Source of the DNA: Trochalopteron elliotii
Lineage: Eukaryota; Chordata; Aves; Passeriformes; Leiothrichidae
Direction of reading: 5' to 3'
NCBI GenBank assembly: GCA_024734555.1
Contig: JANPWX010000054.1
Location: forward strand, 5,032,249 to 5,096,248
DNA: 64,000 nt
Part shown: piece by piece, positions 23,200 through 37,191 of the stretch
How positions within the stretch are numbered: position 1 is the stretch's first letter
How the letters are laid out: the number at the start of each line of letters is the position of its first letter
Translations under genes and position numbers: made by a program
Notes under the pieces: model-generated
Told to the model about the DNA's origin: nothing
Databases searched by the model: none
The model's input: only the letters and a program-made list of their open reading frames with translations

Positions 23200-26100
23200 G
23201 CAAAATGGCAGTGAGGAAAAATGAAAGGTAATGTGGAGGCTGAAGGGGAAATACAGAACAGCAGCAACAAAGGGTTGTTCTTCCCAACTAAACACTAATG
23301 TGTCTGAAAACATTTGCAATTTGCAGGGACCAAAGAGAGTTAGGAGTGAAGGACAAAGCCAGAAGCCTACAGTAGTTAAAGGTAATTGACCTTGAATGTG
23401 AATTTAGCAGTGAGAGATAGTAGAGAAGATTGTAGGTACAGGAGAACAGCATGCATTACCTTTCTCAGATGAAGGCCAGCTTATTTTAAAGGGAAAAGTA
23501 GGTACTATGTAAGAGTCAGAAAGGAGCAAATAAAGCCTATGTACCTGGCAATGGTTGTATTTTCTTATGAAAAATAACAGAAAAGCCTGGAAGGAAAATA
23601 CTTAGCAATGCCATTAGCTAAGAGTCCTCACATGGAAAATACTCAGAATCCAGTAATGTGAAATTGTTTTTGTGAGAGATTGATTATGTCTTATCCCTCA
23701 CCTGAAGTTTCAGTGTGTTTGAATCCCATTGATATCAACTAGATTAGAACACCATTCTGTGAAGTTAGAAACAAAATTAAAAATATCTGAGATGCAGGAG
23801 ACAGACATGCAAACTGATCATTGCAGCATACACACAATTAAAATTAATTTTGGATATAACTATCCCTATCATTGTGATTCCATACATAAATGCATATATA
23901 ATAGACATCCATGTAAAAGTTGTAACACTAAGTCGATTGTGCTCGTTGTAGTAAGACACTAACAGAATTCCTTTTTTCTTGGAACAGAGAAATGCACATG
24001 ACCTCAAAATCTATGTACTAGGGGAGAATCTGCTGCTTAAACAATGAAAGAAGAGATTAAAATCAACATTTTTCTACTATGTCAGATGAATTCTGGTTTT
24101 GGAAATTTGGTGGCCTGAAACAGTAAAACAGATGGGGAAAGTATGAGAGATTAAGTCTAGTTCCATAACAGCAAAGAAAGAATTTACAAAATCTTTTTGC
24201 ACATGACACCATTTCCATGCTGTTCCAACCTCAAAATAAAATCTACATGACCAGGAGAATGAGTAGACCTCTTCCATTCCAATCTTTTTCTTTTTGCAAT
24301 AGGACCTATGAATGTCATCAACAAAAATGCAAATAATGAAAAGCAATCCTAAAATACTCCAAATGATCAATTCAGATTTCTGAAGCATAAACATTCAGAA
24401 ATTAAAGAAAAATTATTGCTGGTCAAAGGGGAGAGTATGACATATGAAGTCTGTCATGTGATCAGTTCAAAACCATAAAAACAGTCACCCTCACATGCTA
24501 CCTTCTTAATGCTAGCTTCTTAACTTCTTATTGCCCTTTTTGATTTTACACAAGGTGATTTATATGGCCATTAATATAAGGTATAAAACCTTGGAAAAAC
24601 ATATAAATCTACAGGGTGTGAACATATTTTTTTTTCTCCCTCCTCACTTTCACCACAACTGAATTTTTGTACATGAGTAAGCAATTTCAACACAAAGTGA
24701 TAGCACAACTTTACTTTCTCTCAGTGGAGCCTTTTTTAAGATTTGCAAGCATTAAAAGGGATTGTTTTTTACCAGCAGGGCCAAGAGATATCCCGTTATA
24801 TTGTAGGAAGTAGAACAGACTGCCATTTTTTTCAAAAGATAAAATCCTTTTGTACCATACAAGTAGCTTAAACCCTCCATAAATGCACAGAGCCCTCATG
24901 GGAAGAGACATTCCTGACTGCAGCCTCTCACTGAGATATATCAATATGTTGTGAGTCCTCCTTCTTTCCTCTTGGTTTAGGATTTGCTAAATGTTAAATG
25001 CTAGTGTGAGAAATCAGGGTTGTTCAGGAAAGTGCTAATTTTTCCCAAGTTCAACACCTGGGAATGGAGAACCACAGTATTATCTCGTGCATTCACTCAA
25101 ATCTGGTGATTAGAAACATTCTCATAGAAGGCCCAATCTATCTTGTGTATTGAGGCTGTATAAACAGACACCCATCTGAATTCACAAAGCCATTTGCTTA
25201 GAACAGCTGCTAGTTTAGGGTGGAAGTATTTGGAAAAAGGATAATATTTCCATGCTGAAAGACAACCCAGTTTCAAGAAGATGGTTCAAACAGGAAAGCA
25301 GCCTAGATGCCATAGCTGATTTGAGTATGATTCATGCACTTCAAACAGTCCTGCACAAACCGACACAATTATTAAAGAATAGCTGCATAATGTTTCCATT
25401 CATAAGGGGAGATTTATTTGGCTTTTGTTTTTATTTCCTTTGAGGGAGAAAAGTTCTCAGTTCAGAATGATTCTATTCTTTCGTGTGCAATACCACCAAA
25501 CTGCTTTTTGCTATTTGGAACCCTTGATATGGAGTCCAACTCAGCAGCAACAGTGTAGTCCCATTTTAAATGTTTCTTACTTGTATAGAATTTTATAAGA
25601 TTAAAGGGACTTTTTTCTGTTTAAAATGGTGTTCTTGGAGACCTGGTTCATTTTAGTTTTGCTTGTAATACTCCTGAGGCTGTCAAAATGTAGGCCTCAT
25701 GGCAGAAGATGAATTCCTGTAAACACTGTAACTACATGACACAATGAACCCACACCACAGAAATTTTCTAGTAAAAACAAGGTACAGTATTTTAAATGTA
25801 CCACTTTTATTTTTTAAATAAATTAGAGGAAACAATTCTGCTAGACTTTACTATGTCAAGGCTTTGCAAATATCGATGTTTCTAGCAGTAGTTTTATTCC
25901 ATTTAATAGGGATTTAGTGCTCCTGATAAATGTCTAGAAACATAGATTATTGTGTTAGGAGCAATGAACAAGTGGGTCATCATTCCTGTACTACATATGG
26001 ATCAGGTATAGAGAAATGCCTGGAGTGCATCTATCCCTGTGTCCAGAAAGATGCTGAGCTCTAGTTCAAAACTGCACAAACTTAGCAGCACTAGACTGAC

Positions 26101-26635
26101 TGTAGTTTTACTGCTAACACATTTAAAACAGTGCATTTGTTTGATTTCCCCAGTGGCTTAGACCAGAATCCAGAGCACTTCAGAGCACAAAGGCATAAGT
26201 CTCCTGCAGAAAAAGTCAGAATTGCACTCCATGATTTGCTGCACATTCAGTTATCTTGCTTGTGAGGAGATGCTGAGACAGTAGAGGAAGGGAATAGTTG
26301 TTTTTTGTCATGTTATCTTGGACATCTACCAACCTGCTCATAAAGAGCAGCCAAAGACAGGCTCTTGGCAGATCACGTGCATGGATTTTTTTTTTGAGCC
26401 TGCCGTGCTCTGTATCTAAACTGGTCATCTCAGGCTCCCTTATATTGATTGTGATCTAAACAATAAAAAGCTATCAAGGCCTCAATTCTAACTGATTTTA
26501 AAACAGACATGAACTCCTGATCACCTGAACTGAACCAATGATAACATGAGCTGCCTGGGGTGACTTTCTTAGATGTGCATGCATCATATTTGGGATATAC
26601 ATTAGTATTTATTCAGATGAATCCCACTGTCACTT
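23200..26635. other. AT-rich non-coding DNA
   Basis: A minus-strand 105-codon frame at 24077-24394 includes a hydrophobic run and a KKKK stretch, but its composition is that of AT-rich random sequence and no family is recognised. Other frames are 60-77 codons. No repeats recognised. Confidence 0.5.
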
Positions 26636-26855
26636 AAGGCAGTGGGTTCCACTGCTGCAGGGTGCCCCTTTAACATCTCTCCATCAACACACCTGCTTGA
26701 CTCTGAGACCACCACTAAAAAAACATGCAACACAGGCATGAATGCTCCTTGACATGGGTTCCTGTGCTGTTCTCTATCTCACTGCAGGAGATTTTTATGT
26801 GGTTGTGGTCCACATCTATGTCATAGTAACAATAGTCTTTGGCTGAGCCAACCAC
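26636..26855. other. GC-richer segment, possibly an old retroelement fragment
   Basis: GC rises above the flanks, with words such as GGCAGTGGGTTCCACTGCTGC and repeated CCTGTGCTG-like strings. The texture resembles avian LTR fragments, but no ends or target-site duplications are visible and I cannot name a family. Confidence 0.2.
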
Positions 26856-29800
26856 TGTGCTTGATTCAGCTCACAGCTAAACTTCATACTTTTGCTATCT
26901 TCTCTGAAAGGTATTTAATTTTTTCATCATCCTTCATAATGAATAATGGGTATTTATTATCTCGAGAAGTTCTCATTTGCATTCAATCTTGTGGCTTAAG
27001 CTCATCAATAATACTAATTCGCACTTACATAGCACATTTCATCTGAAGAACATAAAGCACTTCATAATTGTCAAATGATTAAATTTTACAACATCTCCCA
27101 AAGGTAAAAAGTATTTCATTCACAGAAGGCCTGGTCCCTATTGTTACTCTGTCTGCATGCTGGGTTTTTGAGAATTGGCATAAAGCTCAACAGCAAGCTG
27201 TACACATCCAGTTATATAAAGATTCTTTTTTTGTGTCCAGCACCCCATTGGAGAAAAATTTCAGCATGTTAAGGAATCTTTGTTCTAACTTGTGCAGCAA
27301 TATTACATTTAACCCAGCAGTTCTCAGCCATGTTCAAACTCAGTACAAGGTTCAACACACTCCAGGACTAACTAAAGGATGAAAAGGCAGATGCTTCAGT
27401 CACAAAATGTCTTCAGTCTGAGTTATGTGGCTACTAGTGGGTTGTATAGATCAGATTCCCTTATCTGTGATAATTTCTTTGAGGTTTCCCAAGTTACCAA
27501 GAAAACTGGTGTGGAATCAATTTTCATGTGTACTCAACATCACCAATGTTCCCTGCCTGTTTTCAAGGCTGCATCATGTGCATACAATCTTTGGGACCTA
27601 CAAGACCTGCACCTGCACTTTCTCAGAGCACATTCTCTTTTCCTTGGAAAAGGTGGCAGGTGGAAAGCAGGAAAATTCCACAGAAGTCTACACTAGAAAA
27701 TTCCTAGAGCTGGGCACTACCACCATTCACCTACAGAAAAAGAGAAAGGGAAACATTGAGTGATGTCCTAGAAAAGGGGAGATCTTTGGTGTAATAATTA
27801 ATGGGTCCAAAAAGGAATAAAAAGTAAAGGAAAGCATTCAGCTGAAATCTGATAAAAGCTGTCCCAACAGATCCTCTGTAGGCACTCCTGTCCCGTGCTG
27901 GGTATCAGGTCATGGGGCTACAGCTAAGCCCCTATGTATAAAATATGGGGTACAAAGCTCCACAGCTTTGCTCTGCCAAGGCTTCACCTTCCAGACAGGT
28001 CTGACTTGGCAGAGGGCACAGAAGAGATAGGGAGCATCAGTAATGATGGTAATTCCATTGTGGTGTTGTACAGCAAGATTCTAGATCACATTCCCAAAAT
28101 CTACACCTAATGAAAACTAAAAGGAATTATTTAATTGGAAAAGGATAGCCAGTCTTTCCAGAAGTGACTGCAAGAGCTGTTCACTTCCATTTCACTAATA
28201 CCATTGTCCATAATCTGAATTTTGCCCTGCAGGCAATACTTTTTACACTATATTTTTAGTACAGCACAGATGTCTCCTACAGAAAGAAGCCACAGGTGAA
28301 CACCGTAACAGCCAGTGAGAGTAAACATTTGAGATTTGGCAATAATCTTGATAATTTCATTTTCTCCTTCCTTTCTCTAGCACTTCATTTAAGTGAATAA
28401 AATGTTCTTTGGATCTATTTTTCCTGGATAATTGTTTGTTTAAGCAAGTAAACACTTGCTCCTGCTACACACAATTAAACTTCTTCTTACTCATCTGTGA
28501 AATAGCTTATGTTTTCTGTCACAAAATCTACAGCAGCTACAGCAACCTAAACCCAAAAATAGAACCACAAATCTAGAAATATGACAGGCCAGACATACAG
28601 AACTGCTCCTAACAATGGCTAACGCAAATCATTTCCAAGTTGGAATTCGCATGCTAGAATTGGCTAGGATTACTTTTAAATCACAAAATCCTGCTTTTTT
28701 AATGCCATCTGAATGTCAGAACTTTGGAGTGTCATATTTCACTTGAAACATGTCATTTCACGCTAGGAGAGGGACATTTTTGAGTTACACATAGAAGATG
28801 TCTCCTCTCCGTGGTAATTTATGAAAGAGATTAAGCCTGTGTTAACTTTGCTGTGTAATCACTTGCTAGTCCTCTCCCACACTACTGTGGTAATGGAACA
28901 CTAAGTACACAACAATAGCAGAGCAGGTTTTACATCATTACCATGCATACAAAAATATTTTTACTTGTTGCTATAATGAGCAGTTCTTATAACACCAGAT
29001 TTTGCAGACATGACACACAGATTTACCAGCTTATTTACATCACTGGTTCAGTTTCCTGGCAAATGGCAACTACTTCTCTCAAGGGTTCTTTTCCAGTTCA
29101 CCATCCCCTTGCAAAGGAATATCAGCAATCCTTTCTCCACTGGTGAGCTCAGATGTAATTCTATCATCATAGAGGTGAAGTGTCAAAGGAGTCGGATATT
29201 GATGGGGTTGTACCTTGAGAATATTGTACCCAAAGTATATCCTAATATTATATTTGAATGAATACCAAGAAAGCTAGAGAAGGGTGCACATGCTGATTAC
29301 AGTGTGATATTTCATAAAGAATATAAAAAACCTATTAAGCTGTTATTATTCAGTAGTACCTCAGAGCACATCCAGACCAGGTAGGTACCTATTCCTAAAA
29401 CCCTGATCACTCTGTAATCTTCCCAATTTCAATGTGAGTCTGAGCATAACTGAAGAAAAATCCTCAAAATTTCATTCAGTCTGAAGAAAACAGCAAACCA
29501 AATACATAGAAGACATTAAAAGTAACTGCAGTGGTATAAAGATGAAGCATTAGGTTGACAAAATAGAGCTGTGAATACAGAATGAGCCCTGTATGGATGT
29601 GGCAGGATCTGTGGAAAGAAGCAGTTCTTGGCAGTGTGGTGATCATTCAGTGCAACCTCTGCACTCCTGCAGTTGTAGCAGGACAGACACAAAGGAGCCA
29701 CAGCAGAAGCATGAGGGGAGCTGGTGGAAGGTGACAGTCATCTCTCCTCTGCTTTCTGCACTGGGCATACAGTCTGGTACATGATAGTGGAATTGCTACA

Positions 29801-30589
29801 TGAAGCAATCAGCACTTTGGAAGACAGCTGAGAAGCCAGCTAAAACGAGGGTATCAGTATAATGAAGCCTAAAGGGACACTGGCTTTGTTATGCCTTCAG
29901 AGTATGCCCTCAGAGAATATTGTGTTGTACTCTTGCAACAGAGAACTTTGAACAGGAGAAAGGACAAAATTTTTCTTTTTATTTACTGAATATCTTGTAT
30001 TGCATGCAGTCTCTTGGTTAAAAATTCATAAATCCTTAGCACTCAAAATTCTCAGGCAGTCCTACTTTCAACACACTTTATATTCAGTTGGCCTTATTCT
30101 TGAAAACAACCAATAAAATTCTGCTTTACAACCTCTTCTGTGCTAAGGGGTTTTGCAAGCAAAACAGCTCCCTGAATCCTGGGTTTCCATCATTTACAAT
30201 TCAAAATGAAAAATATCTGCCAAAATTAGCTAACTTCTAATTGTATTTCAACAAATGGGTCTCCAGAGGGTGTGGAGAAAGAATGGGAAAAGTGTGAAGA
30301 AAATTATGTGCATTCTTGAGTATTTATACAATGTGACAGAAGAAAAATTAAACAGCAGAGAAGTAAAAGATTAGACTATACATAAGGTTCTCACAGAGTC
30401 CAAATTTAAGTGAACACAGTGCAGCACTGCACAGTGTCTTGTGATTGTAGTGGAAACTAAAGTTGAAAGTCAATGAACAGCCAAGAGATAATATTTTTTG
30501 TAATTTGTAAGAAAATCTAAATTCACATGAAGAAGAATTTGGGAGAATAACCAATAATTTTCATGGACTTAATTAAAAATAACTGCTGA
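26856..30589. other. AT-rich non-coding DNA with short GC-richer patches
   Basis: Two overlapping plus-strand frames at 27379-27763 (105 and 112 codons) are open in two registers at once, which argues against either being a gene. GC-richer patches lie at 27880-28030 and 29590-29770 with no recognised family. No RNA gene seen. Confidence 0.5.
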
Positions 30590-30729
30590 GCAGGGATTGA
30601 TTAAACTTTCTTTGGTACAACACTGACACATTTGATTGTGATACTTCTTAAATTAAACCTTTAGACTTTGCTATTTGAAACAATGAGCTTCATTTACAAA
30701 CTGACCTGAATTAAAAAAAACTAAAAAAG

Positions 30730-31100
30730 AATGTATTCTAGTTCACTCAAGATTTGCCTTCATTTTCCAATTCACCCAATAAGCTGCAGAATCCATTATT
30801 CATCCAAATCTAATAATTATTCCATCAGAATTTAACAGCTAAAGTGCTCTTTATTGCTATGAAGATTACTGTAGCACTGTTTCTGTTTTACCTATAGTGA
30901 ACTGAATTAGTGTTTCATTCCCCTTTTAAGTGGAATAGCATATTATTCATTAATTCAGTAATTCAGGGGCTTTGAGTTATCTAATCAAGTGCTCCTTGAG
31001 AGCATAAAGATGATAAAGTTTTAGAAATTGTAATAAATTGCCTTTGAATGTAGTTATAACTAAACTGAAGTCAGCATTGCTCATTCTACAGATTTTAAAA
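30730..31100. other. Possible conserved non-coding element
   Basis: About 370 bases of high-complexity AT-rich sequence contain clustered homeodomain-type cores (TAATAATTATT near 30811, ATTAATTCAGTAATTC near 30949, TCTAATCAAGTG near 30980). No open frame of note and no simple repeat is present. This is the texture seen in developmental enhancers, but the assignment is inference only. Confidence 0.2.
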
Positions 31101-32960
31101 GTCAGTAGTAGTTTTTCTTATTGGGGAAAAAACCCGAATATTTTTCACACATTCCTGGTTAGAGGAAAAAACCACCCTCATTTCACAACTCCCCACTTCT
31201 CTTAGGAGCTTTCCATCTGTGTGTTGTCAGTTAATTGTTTGGAATTTAATTAGTACTTTTGCATTTAGTGACAGTGCTGTCTGCTTTCCCTCATACACCA
31301 TCAGTCACAAGAAGATACAGCAGACTCCACTTTTTCTGTGACCAGTTATCACCACCACAAGGAACAGTATAACGACCAAAACAATGAAACAACAAGGAAA
31401 CGTATTTAAAACATTAAACATACTGAAACAAGTATGAATATGGTACTGGAAATCCACAGTGTATCAGAAAAATAAATTCAGTCCTCCAGTGTTACAAGAC
31501 ACTATGGATAGAGAGTGTTCATAATACAGTTTGAATCTGCATCACGTGAGTGCTCCCTCCTATCTTTATAATTCTTGAAGAGCCAATAAATAGCACCTCA
31601 CCCTGCTGCCAAAACCAAGGCTATTTAGCTCTTTAGCCTCTTGCAGCACTTGGCAGCACACAAACCATCTCCTTTAAGTGGTGCCAGTTTGTGTTAGTGA
31701 TTCACTTCAGTGCTAAAGCTCAAGAGATAAAATATCTTTTATTTTTCATTCTACCAGGCACAGAATTAAAACTATTATTTTGTTGTTGTATCATAATTTA
31801 ATCTCAACCATTTTCAAGACTCTCATTAGTCCTTAAATTACCAAAATTAATTTTCCCATTCCAGAATCAAATTCTGCATTTTCTATTCATCTGTGTATAA
31901 AATATTTACACATATCTTTTTGCTTATTTTTAAATATTAACACACATTCACACATTGTCTTTTGTAACACCATTGACATTTTGCTCTCTTCTTAAGAGCA
32001 GGGCCAGCTCAGGTAAAACTGGTGTGAATTTTCATACACAGGTGCAGGGCAGGTTGGTCTGCTTGGACCCAGCTGCAAATCACAAAACCAGGATTAGAAG
32101 AAACACAGGTGAGCTCAGAACCAGGCTAAAGGGGCACATGATTTCAGGCAAATCAAGGTGTGCTGGCTGCTAAAATGGACCATTTTACTTCCACTCCATC
32201 CTTGAATCATTTCTCCCTGTATGTTCAGAATTTTTTCTTTCTGAGAATACTCATTATTTGCAGAACAATTTCTGTAACAACAGAGATTATAAATTCCTGG
32301 TCTATCATTCCCTTATGGATTAAGGTATCTTATAATTAAAATTTGAGTTATACAGGCTGGCTTTTCATTGTATTCCAGGACAATATTGCAGATTGTTAAT
32401 TCCTCTGGTTTTTCCCTATCAATTAACATTTATTGTGATTCTTCCCTGAGCCAATCTTGAACAGTTGGTGTTTTATGACTAGGCAGCTTCTTCTGGTTTG
32501 GCTTTTTTTTCATATGTGCAATGGAAAGCAAAGAAATATGATCTCTCTAAAGGAAATCTCCCGAGTGATATAAAATCCATTGTAACTGCTACAACAAACT
32601 TCATAGAACAGTAAATCATCTAACAATTTAAAATTTTTAAAGAATATTTGAGAATATAATTTACAGTCAAATAGGTTTATAGCCATAAACCTTCCTCAAC
32701 AGTATTGTAATACAAATTATCACTCAACATCCATTAAAAAGAGGTAGATACAAGGATTTTTAGAATTTGTTGCAATTCCAAAGCTTTTCTTTAGAACTGC
32801 GTGTTTTCCAATTGTATTCACTGCATACAAGCTGCCAGTATTTATTTTTTAGGAATTAAAAAAAAAAAAGGTATCCAGAGCTGACATTGCACTTATCAAG
32901 ACTATTTCATCTACAGAGGAATTTATACTGACTTACACAGAACTTTGTGCTGAAAATTCT
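31101..32960. other. AT-rich non-coding DNA
   Basis: No gene or repeat family recognised. A 72-codon plus-strand frame at 31955-32173 lies in a slightly GC-richer patch and has no known domain. Confidence 0.55.
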
Positions 32961-32964
32961 GTAC

Positions 32965-33024
32965 CTATTATTATTTCAATGTTCTCAGGCAGCCCAGCGA
33001 CATACAGGAGATTTGTCTCCTTGT
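32965..33024 (-). CDS. Candidate 60-bp internal exon, laminin-G-like segment
   Basis: On the minus strand the segment is preceded by a T-rich stretch ending TTAATATAG and followed by GTACAG, giving AG and GT splice dinucleotides around 60 bases. The phase is 1 on both sides, so the exon is symmetrical and frame-preserving. The reading frame gives 19 full codons containing TNLLYVAGLPEN, flanked by IDKE and IEIII. The core resembles the YVGGLPE strand found in laminin-G domains (laminins, neurexin-like proteins, EYS, USH2A and others). Local GC is higher than the surroundings and the codons are not simple-sequence. Read-through into the 3' intron gives a stop soon after; upstream the frame stays open for some codons, so the acceptor is not certain. 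Alternatives are a YWTD-type propeller strand or chance. I cannot name the gene. Confidence 0.3.
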
Positions 33025-36000
33025 CTATATTAACAGCATGTGATCCATGAACAATAATAAGTATCACACAATAATGTGAAATAATAATGAAATAATGTTG
33101 TATAATAAACACAGCAACAGTTGTATATATCAGAGTGTCACATAAGTATCACACAGTTGAAGTATCAATACAATTAAAACTAGGCAAGTATTTGGGCCCA
33201 GGTCCTTCAGGAAACATCTAATCTCTCTTAAAAAGTTGCAACAAACATTAAAAGGTGAGCTTCAGATAGATTGGCTGTTATGCTAAATAAAAACTCATGT
33301 AAAACTTCAGCAGTGTTGTATAAAACCCCGTAAGAGATGCTGATTGGAAACTTGATTAAAGTTGAAGAAGAAATGGTCCTTAAATTTTCAAGACCAACGT
33401 GATCAAACAGAGCACCATATTAGCAGCATTCACAAGCTATTAACTAAGCACAAACCAGGACAGGCAAATTAAATTTAACTGTAAAAGAACTTTACAGAGA
33501 GTCATCATAAACAACCATATTTGCATTATGAATGGTAACCTAAAAATTACATGCTCTTGTAGTTTGATACACCAGCTATTCAGAACAGAGTGGAAAATGT
33601 GTTTGATACATCATTTCAAATTTCCAAATTATGTCACTTTACTGACTTACAGATTTCAAGCAAGAGAAACTACACAAGTTGGAGCCACTTGTGGAGCTTA
33701 TGCCAAGATGAGCCTTAGCCTTGCAAAGGCTTTATTTCTGAGCTACTGTGTCTGATTGTTCAGCAAGGCAAGTTCATGTGACAGTAACAAACTGGGATTG
33801 ACCTCTCTACAATGTCAGTAAATCCAGTGAAGTCTGGATGCAGCATGCACTCCCTCAATAAGCATGTTACAGACATTTTTCTGAGTAACATGGACATAAG
33901 GAGTCATTCCTCTCAAGACCTAGAGGCCAATGTTGAAAGAATGGTATTACTACACAAGGTTGTAACAAGAATTAGTACCACAAATGTGAAATAGAGATCC
34001 TTGGCAAGGAACAGATGCCAAGAGATGTTCCTTACTACTTCAACCCTGAAAGGAATTCAAAATTTGGAACACAACTTCTCATAAAAGCAAATATGAATAA
34101 CTGCACCGGTTTTTTTTTGGCTACTCTGCTCTGAAATCAAATCTGAATCTACAGTTTCTTAGAGATTCAAGTATATGATGCATCCACAAAATGTTAAACA
34201 GACAGGATCCATGCAGGCCACACCTGCTCTAACACCTATTGCAAAGGAAATGTACAGATCTATTCCATGAAGGCCTTCCCTATGTAAAACATTTAAAGAA
34301 AATAACATTGTTTATTTTGAAATGCATAAACCCCAAAATTATCATGCTACTGGCACAAAAAATTTAGCACCTTTTAAAGTGGGTTTATTTATTTCTACAG
34401 TTATTGAGTCTCTACCTTACAATTTAAAACCTCACTTTGAAATCATCAAGGCTAAAATTTCGATTATTTGGGTTATTTTAAGAGAAAGTAAGGTTTTCAA
34501 GTCATCCCATTTCTCTGAGACCTGAAGAGTTAAGAAAAACAGCCCACAACTGTGAGTTTTATAATAAAAGAATTACCAACCCAAATGATCTCGGTAAGGG
34601 AAAAATTAAGAAAAGGCCCACAGGGAGATGAGATGCTAAAAATGTAATAGAGGAAACAAGGGCAAAAACCATCAGGGAAAGGATCTTATGTAACTTAGAG
34701 CAGTCTGACCTTAATAGCATTGTTTGAAGAGACATTAAAGCTTATTGGTTTTACACCTCAACCTATAACAGCACTTAAATAAAAATAGGTCTTCTGGCAC
34801 ACTCGAGTAGCTCCACAGAAATAATGTTTCTGGGTAGCAGCTCTGTATTTTTTAGGTATTCTTATGAACTAAAGCCTAGGTCACTTCCTTTCAGTAAAAC
34901 TGATAAACTTCTCCAAGTGTGTCTTTTATTTTTTGGATGGTAAGGAAATAAAAGGCCTGGCAAAACAGACACCTGTGTGGAAGGATTAGATCCCACTTTG
35001 TGCCCAGGGAGTATTAAAGCTGTGTGTTAGCCTTGGGCACTGGCATTGCAAGAGTGGAATAACAGCAATGAAAACACATCAGCCCCTGCAAATGAATATT
35101 CCATGGTTTGCCACACACAGGTCTTGTCCCTGTCTTTACCACCACTATCCCCAACACAAGAGAGTGTCTATCCATACATCTCTTCCCTCATTATTTAATA
35201 TACATGCTGCACCATGGTTTTCTTGCTGTCTAAAGTACCACTCAATGTGTTTCCACAGGGTATTAACCAGCTGCATTCAGCACACACAGTGAATTCACTG
35301 GAACAACTTATTACCATATTAATTTTTGTTTTGTCCTTACCCTAGTCCCAAACCAGTAGTTTTGTTTGGAATGCCTAACATGACTTTGGAGCACACTTTT
35401 CATTTCCACACAGTCTCCCATCACTGATCTGTTCCCTGAACCTTGCTTCTGCCATGCTGGCTCAGTGAAATTTTAACACAGCATCAGGAGGGCAGGAGGA
35501 AAAATGCAACACAGCCTCAACTATCACACAAGCAATTTTTTAATCATTCTGTTATTAGGACCTGAATAAAACAGGTACAAGAACCATACACTGAGGAGCT
35601 CCCTGACAGACCTTTTGAAATACCCTTATGGTCATCATATCTGGCATCCACAAGGGAATTTCCTGATTCCATAGGAAAGAAGGAAGTTGCACCCCTTGAA
35701 TTAATTCTGATTTGTCTCCAGAAAAAGTGATGTGGGCAATTTTATTTTCTGTTTATCTTTCCTCATCATTAGCAGGTACCAGTCCGACTGTTCTTAAGAT
35801 CTGCTTTACTACAAAGTAACAAACTTTCTAGTGTTTACTATACATAAACTCTTGTGATAGAGTTTGCAACAAAACCAAACCCAGTCCTCAGGTTGTCTTT
35901 GAGATTTCTGACTTCAGCTGGAGGCTCTCTCCATTTATGTATAACTATTATTCTCATAGGGTTCAGTTCTTTTCAGATAGTATTTACTTTCACTGCACTA

Positions 36001-36700
36001 TAAGTCACCAGAAATGTCAGAGTCATGCACAATCTTGCATTACATTTGGCTTATGTAGTCTTACCTTTGCATCAAGAGGTCTCCAATTCAAAATTTGCAT
36101 GTTATTACTTGAGTCTAAGACAATATTATTACATTTTCCACAGATTTTTACTTTATTCTTGTCCAATGCCTTCCTTTAATTCTTTTATGCCTCTTTCTCT
36201 TTGGTCACAAAGGATTCTTTTTGATCTCTTTTGTTTAAAATCTATCAGGGTTTCTTCTCCTCTGCAGTAGTACAGTACCAGGTCTTGAGAACTCAGTAAT
36301 TTCTCTGCTACTTTAATGAACTCTTAAGTTTCTCCAGGGTAGTTTTTTAATTTTTTTTGTGGTGCATGCCATGGTTAATTGCTTTAATTGTTCTTTTTCC
36401 TGTATTATTTATATCCCCACATTACAGTATTGTAACTTAAATTAGATCACTATGGGTCACTGGTACACCTGCTAAACTGAAATCTTTAGGTCAAAGACTG
36501 GAAACTAAATGAGGACTCTTTGATCTTGCTGTCCATTACAAAATTAGAAAACAGAATTTATCATCTGACTAGTATGTAATTTCCAACACTAACATAACTC
36601 CTTTTCCTTTTTTGCTCTTTTAAGAATCAGAATTAGCTGTTTTCTCCACTTTAATACTATTGATTCTTTTCTTTATAGCCTCCTTGAGCTGGTCATTTCT
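33025..36700. other. AT-rich non-coding DNA
   Basis: A run of ATAATAATG-type triplets lies at 33052-33110. Open frames of 60-81 codons at 33528-33755, 33812-33994, 34322-34525, 35068-35292 and 35937-36270 show no domains. No interspersed repeat recognised. Confidence 0.5.
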
Positions 36701-36900
36701 AATTCATGTCCTCCAGCAAAGGCTGCAAATGCTCTCTCCATTTGCTATAATTAAGCTTTCATTAGCCCATATACATTTACACTAAATGTGTTGCAGTTTC
36801 CTTCCATGAAGCTATAAATGGCTTTCTTAGCTTGCTGTAATACCCATTAGGTGGTGATGACGAAGCTGCAGATAACACACTACATAATGTCTTGTCTGTA
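36701..36900. other. Possible conserved non-coding element
   Basis: High-complexity sequence with TATAATTAAGC, TTTCATTAGC and CATTAGGTGG words and no long open frame. The homeodomain-type cores and lack of simple repeats suggest a possible enhancer, without direct evidence. Confidence 0.15.
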
Positions 36901-37191
36901 TTTCAGTCACAACTTCAGAACAACTACATTCAGTAGCCTTCCAAATTCTGTGTCTTGATTTTTTTTATCCCTAACAGAAAAGGAAAAAGTTGAAAATGGA
37001 TAGGGTCAGGGGTAAAGAATTACAAACCTATAAACCTAAAGTAGCAGTGGGTTTTTTGAGATTTTAAGAGAAGGGCAGAAGATGAGGGGATTGGAGTGGA
37101 AGAGCAAAAAGGCATTGCAAGAAATCTGATTGTGGAAAGACAGACTTGCAAAAAGTCCTCCAAGACTGCTTCTCTAAATTAAATGCATGTG

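Noticed and set aside
24077..24394. 105-codon minus frame with a membrane-like segment
   Set aside because: The hydrophobic run is a common by-product of T-rich codons; no signal, motif or homologue recognised.
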